The notes under the pieces: model-generated
What the model saw: the letters and a program-made list of their open reading frames with translations, nothing else
What the model was told of the DNA's origin: nothing
Databases searched by the model: none
Program-made: the position numbers and the translations under genes
Shown here: positions 1 to 5,203 of the stretch, piece by piece
How positions within the stretch are numbered: position 1 is the stretch's first letter
Layout: each line of letters starts with the position of its first letter
NCBI GenBank assembly: GCA_000980735.1
Contig: LBFQ01000053.1
Span: forward strand, 3,594-10,574
From: Candidatus Caldipriscus sp. T1.2
GTDB lineage: Bacteria > Hydrothermota > Hydrothermia > LBFQ01
Direction: 5' to 3'
Length of the DNA stretch: 6,981 nt

Positions 1-13
1 CTAGAGGATCCCC
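1..13. other. Residual cloning-vector polylinker
   Basis: The bases CTAGAGGATCCCC match the XbaI-BamHI-SmaI stretch of the pUC18/19 polylinker up to the blunt SmaI cut point. Insert sequence, coding for a conserved Cys-Pro, begins right after it. This is what a blunt-cloned shotgun fragment end looks like, so these bases are most likely not genomic. The pBluescript polylinker fits less well, having CTAGTGG and a different C run. The match is short, so chance is not excluded. Confidence 0.75.
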
Positions 14-14
14 C

Positions 15-935
15 TGCCCGGTTGGGAACGAACAGCTATATACGATATTGCAAATTAGGAGGGGACAGGTTTTAATGGAGGGGAAAGAAGCGGGACTTTC
101 AAACGCTTACAAGGGTATGGAAAATCAGGGGAACCCTTGGAATATGCCACATTCCGATAGGGAGAAGTGGTTGGAAGGTTTGGATGTTGTTAAGGCTTAC
201 GAGGGTGGAGATTTTGATGTGCTTTATTGGGCTGGGTGCGCCGCGGCTTACGATCAAAGGTACTCAAAGGTGGCTAGGAATTTTATAAACCTATTAAAAC
301 TCGCGGGGATAAAAGTTGCGGTTCTCGGAAAGGAAGAAAGGTGTACTGGGGATTCTGCGAGGAGAACCGGGAATGAATACCTATTTGAAATGCTCGCTAT
401 TCAAAATCTTGAAACTCTAAACTCTTACAAGCCGAAGGTGATAGTAACTTCCTGTCCCCACTGTTATCACACAATAAAAAACGAATACCCGGATTTTGGT
501 CTGGAGCAAGAAATAAAGGTATATCATCATACGGAATACCTTGCCATGCTAATAAGGGAGGGGAAGCTGAAGGTTGAAAAGGATGGGAAGAAATACATAT
601 TCCACGATCCTTGTTACCTCGGTAGGCACAACGGGGTTTATGAGGAACCGAGGTTTATATTAAAATCCCTTGGGGATACCGTTGAGGCGGAAAGATCAAG
701 GGGAAATTCCTTCTGCTGTGGGGCGGGTGGAGGTAGGATGTGGTTGGAAGAAAAGATAGGGAAGAAGATAAATCTTGAAAGAACGGAGGAACTTTTGAGC
801 AAAGAGCCCGACGAGATAGTGGTGGGGTGTCCATTTTGCCTCGTTATGATAACGGATGGGGTGAAGGCAAAGGGGCTTCCTCCGGAGAAGGTAAAGGATA
901 TTTCGGAGGTTATCTCGGAAAACCTTAAAGGGTAA
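15..935 (+). CDS. (Fe-S) oxidoreductase with two CCG domains, HdrD/GlpC-like, 5' truncated
   Basis: This is the C-terminal 306 residues of a heterodisulfide-reductase-related iron-sulfur protein. The frame is open to the left edge and its first insert codons read CPVGNEQ, resembling the end of a CxxCxxCxxxCP 4Fe-4S motif. The TTG at 48 and the ATG at 75 therefore lie inside the gene and are not starts. Counting from that Cys, CCG domain 1 has Cys75, Cys110 (in ERCTGD, replacing the usual CC) and C147-PH-C150. CCG domain 2 has Cys200, the pair C234-C235 in FCCGAGGG, and C272-PF-C275. The linker motif GNPWNMP is typical of the subfamily. Such proteins move electrons between flavoproteins (ETF, lactate or acyl-CoA dehydrogenases) or thiols and the quinone pool; the real partner is not visible here. 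The N-terminal ferredoxin part and any membrane part are missing. The stop overlaps the convergent ComEA-like gene by 11 bp. Family assignment is secure, exact substrate unknown. Confidence 0.9.
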   Translation, partial: CPVGNEQLYTILQIRRGQVLMEGKEAGLSNAYKGMENQGNPWNMPHSDREKWLEGLDVVKAYEGGDFDVLYWAGCAAAYDQRYSKVARNFINLLKLAGIKVAVLGKEERCTGDSARRTGNEYLFEMLAIQNLETLNSYKPKVIVTSCPHCYHTIKNEYPDFGLEQEIKVYHHTEYLAMLIREGKLKVEKDGKKYIFHDPCYLGRHNGVYEEPRFILKSLGDTVEAERSRGNSFCCGAGGGRMWLEEKIGKKINLERTEELLSKEPDEIVVGCPFCLVMITDGVKAKGLPPEKVKDISEVISENLKG

Positions 936-1377
936 TATAGGGTCTCATTTTTTCAAGCTTTTTGGGACCTATACCCTTTACGTTTAGAAGTTCTTCAACG
1001 GATCTGAATTTACCAACCTGTTTTCTATACTCGTATATCCTTTCCGCAATCCTGGGACCTACCCCCGGGATCCTCGTAAGCTCGGAAATACTCGCTTTAT
1101 TTATGTTTATCTTCTCCCCTTCCCTTAAGGGTTTCCTTTTATAAAATTTCCTCCTCTCAACAACGAAGATTTCTCTTTCCCTTAATGTATCCCTTAAAAC
1201 CTCCGATTCGCCGGCTTCTTTTATATTCGCTACGGGAGAGGTGATTTTTTGATAGTAGTCGTACCCTATTCCCAATAACGCTATAAAAATCAAGATAAAG
1301 AGTCCTTTAAGCTCCGAGGGGGATGGCTCAATTTGGGATTTTACGAACTTTAAGTACCTTGATATAAAGCCACGCAT
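925..1377 (-). CDS. ComEA-like helix-hairpin-helix DNA-binding membrane protein
   Basis: The protein has 150 residues. A short basic N-terminus is followed by one membrane segment (about residues 25-39, LFILIFIALLGIG), then a charged linker (about 45-87) and a C-terminal tandem helix-hairpin-helix region (about 90-150). The HhH region contains ININKAS, IPGVGPRIAERI (103-114) and VKGIGPKKLEKM (133-144), the ComEA pattern. ComEA proteins are membrane-anchored receptors that bind double-stranded DNA outside the inner membrane during natural transformation. That role here is inferred from the architecture; no comEC or pilus gene lies nearby, and other HhH proteins share the fold. The ATG lies inside the end of acpS (28-bp overlap), which suggests translational coupling, and no close Shine-Dalgarno sequence precedes it. 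The 3' end overlaps the convergent Fe-S oxidoreductase gene by 11 bp. It is the last gene of the minus-strand series. Confidence 0.85.
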   Translation of the reverse strand: MRGFISRYLKFVKSQIEPSPSELKGLFILIFIALLGIGYDYYQKITSPVANIKEAGESEVLRDTLREREIFVVERRKFYKRKPLREGEKININKASISELTRIPGVGPRIAERIYEYRKQVGKFRSVEELLNVKGIGPKKLEKMRPYITL

Positions 1378-1711
1378 ACCGCTATTACGAGATCCTCATC
1401 ATGGGAAATTGATAGGAGGAAATTATAGTTGCCCAATAGCTCCTTTGCCTTACCGCTTAAAAAACCTTGGGTGGGGATTGAGAATCCCCGAGTATCTCTA
1501 TATCCTTCCATCTTATACCACCACTTAAGCCTAAGCCAACCGACTTTAAAACCGCCTCCTTTCCCGCAAACTTCCCAGCCAAGTTCCATAAGGAATAAGA
1601 AGAAACAATCTCTCTTTCCGTAAAAAGCCTAAGTTTTAACTTGGGTGTTCTTTTTAAGATCCTTTCAAACCTTCCAAGATTGACCACATCAATACCTATA
1701 CCCTTTACCAC
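1350..1711 (-). CDS. acpS: Holo-[acyl-carrier-protein] synthase AcpS, interrupted by a -1 frameshift
   Basis: AcpS transfers 4'-phosphopantetheine from CoA to a serine of acyl carrier protein, activating it for fatty acid synthesis in the cytoplasm. Part 1 (1711-1457) begins VKGIGIDVVNLGRF with the Mg-binding Asp8 and holds LAGKFAGKEAVLK with the catalytic-site Glu52. It stops right after QSPPKVF. Part 2 (1460-1350), one frame back, gives LSGKAKELLGNY, then the conserved SISHDED and a C-terminal strand. Joined by a -1 shift at the T6 run (A6 on + at 1459-1464), the product has 120 residues, the usual AcpS length, and restores the family's GxPxVxLxGxA segment. I chose the GTG at 1711 because the conserved strand starts two residues later; it overlaps the nuoH stop by 7 bp. 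A longer frame from an ATG at 1774 would add 21 residues read across the nuoH end. The shift may be a sequencing error, a mutation or recoding. Confidence 0.88.
1457..1464 (-). other. Frameshift site in acpS (T6 run followed by TAA)
   Basis: Read on the minus strand, the site is AAG GTT TTT TAA GCG. Staying in frame ends the protein at F84. Re-reading the last T, or adding one T to the run, gives AAG GTT TTT TTA AGC, that is KVF-LSGKA, which matches the AcpS consensus without a gap. Phe-tRNA at TTT can re-pair perfectly after slipping back one base, and a stop codon in the A site would favour this. A missed base in a homopolymer is the simpler reading. Confidence 0.75.
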
Positions 1712-2670
1712 AGAACTTTCAGAATAACCGCAATGGCAAGGTTTATAAGGGACAAAGGAAGGAGAACCTTCCAACTGAAGAACATAAGCTGGTCAAACCT
1801 GAACCTGGGTAGGGTCCACCTAACCCAAAGAAACAGGAAAAGGAAGAAAAGGATCTTTATTACCGTCCAATGGAGGCCATCCATAAAGGGGCCGTGCCAA
1901 CCCCCAAGGAAAAGTACGCTAACCGCGGAAGAGGCTATAACCATATTTGCGTATTCCCCGGCGAAAAACCAGGCGAACTTCATTGAGGAGAACTCGGTGT
2001 GATATCCCCCTACCAGCTCCGCCTCCGCCTCGGGCAGATCGAAGGGTAGCCTGTTTGTCTCCGCATATGTAGTTATAAGAAAAACTATAAATCCGATAAA
2101 CTGGGGAACAACAAACCAAAGATCCCTCTGAGCTGAAACTATATCAACTAGGGATAGGGAACCCGCCATAACCGCGGGACCCAAAGCGGATATGGCCATT
2201 GGTAGCTCGTAAGAAACTATTTGGGACATTGACCTAAGACTGCCCAGCAATGGATATTTGCTTCCCCCGGCTATCCCTCCGAGTATCACCGCATAGGCGG
2301 CTATAGAGGTTGATCCCAAAAGCCAGAGCAAACCGAAGTCGGGATTTGCTATCCATATTCCGGGGGCAAAGGGAATCACCGATAGGGCGAGGATGGGAGC
2401 CATCATTATTATGCCGGGAGCCAAAAAGTGTAAAAGCTTATCCGCGGTATATGGGACTATATCCTCTTTGAAGGCGAGTTTTATTACGTCCGCAAGAGGT
2501 TGCAATAACCCGAAGGGACCCACTAAGTTCGGACCTATCCTGTCCTGCATCCAAGCGGATACCCTCCTCTCCGCCCAAACCATGTACGCAGCGACAGTTA
2601 GAACCACGAAAAGGATCACCCCAACCTTTATTGACCATAAGAGATATTCGTTGGAAAGGAGGAGATTCAA
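1705..2670 (-). CDS. nuoH: NADH-quinone oxidoreductase subunit H (NuoH)
   Basis: NuoH is the ND1 homologue of complex I. It lies in the inner membrane where the peripheral arm meets the membrane arm and forms part of the quinone chamber. The 321-residue length is typical. Hallmarks visible are AERRVSAWMQDRIGPN (33-48), LQPLADVIKLAFKED (56-70), the acidic quinone-site loop ETNRLPFDLPEAEAE (204-218) followed by HTEFSSMKFA, EYANM (239-243) and VRWTLPRFRFDQL (283-295). About eight hydrophobic membrane segments are evident. The start is TTG at 2670; the next candidate, GTG at codon 18, would cut into the first membrane segment. The TTG sits one base after the tRNA-Val discriminator and has no usable ribosome binding site, since the only GGAGG is inside the tRNA T-stem. 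No other nuo gene is in the window. The stop overlaps the acpS GTG start. Confidence 0.96.
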   Translation of the reverse strand: MNLLLSNEYLLWSIKVGVILFVVLTVAAYMVWAERRVSAWMQDRIGPNLVGPFGLLQPLADVIKLAFKEDIVPYTADKLLHFLAPGIIMMAPILALSVIPFAPGIWIANPDFGLLWLLGSTSIAAYAVILGGIAGGSKYPLLGSLRSMSQIVSYELPMAISALGPAVMAGSLSLVDIVSAQRDLWFVVPQFIGFIVFLITTYAETNRLPFDLPEAEAELVGGYHTEFSSMKFAWFFAGEYANMVIASSAVSVLFLGGWHGPFMDGLHWTVIKILFFLFLFLWVRWTLPRFRFDQLMFFSWKVLLPLSLINLAIAVILKVLW

Positions 2671-2671
2671 G

Positions 2672-2745
2672 TGGGCGCGGGAGGAGTCGAACCTCCGACC
2701 TCTCGCATGTCAAACGAGCGCTCTAACCGCCTGAGCTACGCGCCC
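2672..2745 (-). tRNA. tRNA-Val (anticodon GAC)
   Basis: The 74-nt cloverleaf is complete. The acceptor stem is GGGCGCG pairing with CGCGCCC, the D arm is GCTC/GAGC, the anticodon stem is CTCGT/GCGAG with loop TTGACAT, and the T arm is GGAGG/CCTCC with loop TTCGACT. The discriminator is A. Anticodon GAC (+ strand 2709-2711) reads valine codons GUC/GUU. CCA is not encoded: the bases after the discriminator are CTT, so CCA must be added enzymatically. It lies 22 bp downstream of the protease stop and directly upstream of nuoH on the same strand. Confidence 0.97.
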
Positions 2746-2754
2746 GAAGAAGAT

Positions 2755-2760
2755 ATTATA
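2755..2760 (-). promoter_or_regulatory. -10 box of the tRNA-Val (and probably nuoH) promoter
   Basis: On the minus strand a perfect TATAAT hexamer lies in the 22-bp gap after the protease gene, 9 nt before the first base of the tRNA. Initiation 6-7 nt downstream would give a very short 5' leader for RNase P to remove. No good -35 box is seen; CTCTTG at a 16-bp spacer is weak. Read-through would also transcribe nuoH, acpS and the ComEA-like gene. Confidence 0.6.
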
Positions 2761-2767
2761 AGGTTGC

Positions 2768-5203
2768 TCACATAACCAAGAGCCTAAAACCTTTCCTTGG
2801 ATAAACCGAATAACCAAAACCCAAAGAGAACACTAAATTTCCAAGAAACTGAAAGTCCCCAAAGAACATAAATCCGACGTTTCCATTGTAAAACAGGGAG
2901 GGATAAATTCTTAAAAGGTAAAGGATAGAAACAAAATGCCTACTTGGAGGGGGCAAAATTCCGATATTTATGTCCGGGAAGTTTGGGTTAAAGAGGTTCG
3001 GAAGGAGGAAGGTTTCGTAGCGATTTTCTCCATCCCAGTGATAACCCTGAAAATTTACAAGGAATGGGTTGATTTGAAAAGCCCATTTTCCAGATAAATA
3101 TCTCTCCCATCCACCTTTCCCGTAAAGAACTTCTGCGTAAAGCGCAAACCCCTCCGCAAGGAAAGCTGTTTTCTTGTAAGAAAATGCGCTGGAGTAATAT
3201 CCCCCTATGCCACCTTTCAAGGAATCTTTCGAAAACCTGCCCAAGATCAGGAAACCCTTCCTACTCCTCATACCGTAAAACGGGAAGATAAGGGAGGAAG
3301 AAAGTTTTTCACCCGAAAGGGATAGGGATATAAAGGGATAAACCCCCCTATATATCCAGGAAAGGAATGGGTGGAATTTGAAAAGCGTATCCTTGCCAAG
3401 CTTGAGGGAAAAGTTTAGGGAACCTTCCCAAAGGTGTCTGTATAAAACATCACCGCCGGATGAGAGTATGGAAATGCTGATAAACTTTGTTGTGTCAAAT
3501 TTCGCATAAATTTCTGGGTACCAATATTTTGGTAAGAGGTGTGGGATGGGGTTGTAGGGTTTTGATAAGGGCTTGAGGTGGTAAAATATTTTCTCCTTTT
3601 TTCTACCCTTTTGGATTTCGGTCTCCTCAAAGGAAACTTTTGAAAGGCCTATCCTATATCCCTTTGGGGTTAAAAAGGATGCCAAGATCTTCCCTTTAAA
3701 AGGGGTAGGATAAACTGCGGAGAAAAACCTCTCCTTACCTTTAAAAAACTTCCCTTCCCTGTACAAGAAGACCCTATAACCATCCCCCTCATCCCTCGAG
3801 AAGTAAATCCCCGAACTATCGACAAAAGAAAGTATATCAACCGCATCGTCTTCCGTGAGCCTTTCAAGTTTTCCACTTTCAATGTCAATGAAAGCAATAT
3901 CGTACCTACCGTCCTCGTTTATGCTAAAGAAAAGCTTACCGTTGAAATACTCCAAATTGTTGAAACCCTCGTATATCTCCCCCCTATATAAAACCCTTTC
4001 CTCCTTCCCAACTCTCAAAACGATCTCCTGATATAAACCCCTTCTCCTTACGAAAAAGAGGCTATCCCCATTTTTATAGGGTGAAAACGCCCTCTCGCCC
4101 TTTGTGATCCTCTCAACTTTCCCCCTAAAAAACTCCCACCTGTATATGTCGGAAAATATAAAGAAATTCCTAAAGTTCTCATACTTCGCAAATATCACCG
4201 CGCTATCCCCATCAAACCGTATTCCGCGAAGTATCGCACCCTTCAGCCTCGCAACCACTTTACCTTTCCTTAAATCAAAAACGATCAAAGATGGGTAATC
4301 GTAAGAAGGATCTTCAAGGAAGGCTAGGAAATTTCCCGATGGGGATATTGCGGGGGAAAGCTGGATATCACCATCCACCTTAAATACGGTTTCTGGGAGA
4401 AGAAATCCTTCGCTTTCCCTCAAAAGGGACTTATACCAAATTCTGAAATCTTCCTCGTCCCTCGCTAAATATTGCCCGGATATTATGCCCAGTGTCGTCA
4501 AACATCCCGGATCCTCAAAATAAGAAGATTTTACAAAACGTTCAATAACATAGTTTTCTCCATATTTATCGGCAAGGTGCTTGGTAAAAAATGAGCCAAA
4601 TAGGTATGGGGAGTTGCCACCCACCCAGTTAGGAGGAGAAGCCGACATTAAATCGGGCGAAAATCTGTTTCCCCTAATATAAGCAAGAAGCATATTTCTG
4701 TAATGTCCGGAATTAAGCCTGCCGTATCCCCCCTTTGATTCAAGATAAACCGCCAAACCCTCCATTTGCCATCCCGGATCAAGGATATTGGGAAAGGCAA
4801 CAGGCGATGGCAACCTTCCAAAGTTCTTCCTAACACCCTCCGAAATGGGTATATTCCAGAATTTGTGGGGGTACTCAAGGTGGAAGATATGTGCGAGTTC
4901 GTGGGTTATAACGAGCTCAAGCCAGCTTTTCATAGAGCCAAAGTTAAAGTCCGCGTGGGGGTTCTGTAGGAATATGTAAATTGTTCTTTCGTAAAAGGGC
5001 GTGGAAAAGCCGTTTGAAAAGTCGTAAGCATCAAGTATCACCAAGTTTATCTTACCAACGTCGAATCCAAAAAACTTAACAAGATCCTCATAAACACTAT
5101 CGGCAATCTCCGAGACGGTTACAACTATCTCCTCAACCTCCTTGTGATAGTGTATGAAAAAATGTGCGCTTTCGTATGTGTAAAATTTGAGTATGGGAAA
5201 CAT
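2768..5203 (-). CDS. Gluzincin-type metallopeptidase with WD40-like (PD40) propeller and barrel-like C-terminus
   Basis: The protein has 811 residues. The N-terminal zinc peptidase domain (about 1-260) has HELAH at 101-105, giving two zinc-binding His and the catalytic Glu. The likely third ligand is Glu148 in WQMEGLAVYLE, the gluzincin pattern of peptidase-MA-like proteins. The middle part (about 280-510) has repeats such as LSPAISPSGNFLAF, FINGKLFFS-like blades and SSGIYFSRDEGDGYRVF, consistent with a TolB/PD40 beta-propeller. The segment YNPIPHLLPKYWYPE (550-564) leads into about 240 residues of alternating, aromatic-rich strands that look like an outer-membrane barrel. Related proteins in Gram-negative bacteria are exported and probably degrade proteins at the surface. 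Substrate and localisation are inferred. Oddly, no signal peptide is visible: the start is MFPILKFYTYES and an in-frame stop lies four codons upstream. The ATG overlaps the head-to-head receptor gene by 11 bp, and no Shine-Dalgarno precedes it. Confidence 0.8.
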   Translation of the reverse strand: MFPILKFYTYESAHFFIHYHKEVEEIVVTVSEIADSVYEDLVKFFGFDVGKINLVILDAYDFSNGFSTPFYERTIYIFLQNPHADFNFGSMKSWLELVITHELAHIFHLEYPHKFWNIPISEGVRKNFGRLPSPVAFPNILDPGWQMEGLAVYLESKGGYGRLNSGHYRNMLLAYIRGNRFSPDLMSASPPNWVGGNSPYLFGSFFTKHLADKYGENYVIERFVKSSYFEDPGCLTTLGIISGQYLARDEEDFRIWYKSLLRESEGFLLPETVFKVDGDIQLSPAISPSGNFLAFLEDPSYDYPSLIVFDLRKGKVVARLKGAILRGIRFDGDSAVIFAKYENFRNFFIFSDIYRWEFFRGKVERITKGERAFSPYKNGDSLFFVRRRGLYQEIVLRVGKEERVLYRGEIYEGFNNLEYFNGKLFFSINEDGRYDIAFIDIESGKLERLTEDDAVDILSFVDSSGIYFSRDEGDGYRVFLYREGKFFKGKERFFSAVYPTPFKGKILASFLTPKGYRIGLSKVSFEETEIQKGRKKEKIFYHLKPLSKPYNPIPHLLPKYWYPEIYAKFDTTKFISISILSSGGDVLYRHLWEGSLNFSLKLGKDTLFKFHPFLSWIYRGVYPFISLSLSGEKLSSSLIFPFYGMRSRKGFLILGRFSKDSLKGGIGGYYSSAFSYKKTAFLAEGFALYAEVLYGKGGWERYLSGKWAFQINPFLVNFQGYHWDGENRYETFLLPNLFNPNFPDINIGILPPPSRHFVSILYLLRIYPSLFYNGNVGFMFFGDFQFLGNLVFSLGFGYSVYPRKGFRLLVM
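5181..5186 (+). promoter_or_regulatory. Candidate -10 box for the TonB-dependent receptor gene
   Basis: TAAAAT (one mismatch to TATAAT) is preceded by TGTG and followed by exactly 6 nt and then the ATG at 5193. Initiation at the usual distance would start the mRNA on or next to the A of the ATG, a leaderless arrangement. It lies inside the first codons of the opposite protease gene. No convincing -35 box was found. Confidence 0.45.

Noticed and set aside
936..975. Possible intrinsic terminator after the Fe-S oxidoreductase, because of a T6 run at 949-954
   Set aside because: No GC-rich inverted repeat precedes the T run, and the bases are coding on the opposite strand.
1350..1589. A 79-codon minus-strand frame from ATG 1589 as its own gene
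   Set aside because: Only its last 36 residues look like protein from a known family (AcpS C-terminus). The first part is an out-of-frame reading of acpS part 1.
1457..1774. A 105-codon minus-strand frame from ATG 1774 as a separate complete protein
   Set aside because: Its first 21 codons overlap the nuoH end and match nothing in AcpS, and it lacks the C-terminal half found one frame back. It is AcpS part 1 with an over-long start.
2393..2734. A + strand frame of 113 codons across nuoH and the tRNA
   Set aside because: It is antisense to nuoH and runs through the tRNA-Val; tRNA-antisense reading frames commonly produce such spurious proteins.
4766..4979. Two overlapping + strand frames of 63-67 codons inside the metallopeptidase gene
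   Set aside because: They lie antisense to the zinc-site region, have no family resemblance, and the minus-strand frame is strongly coding.
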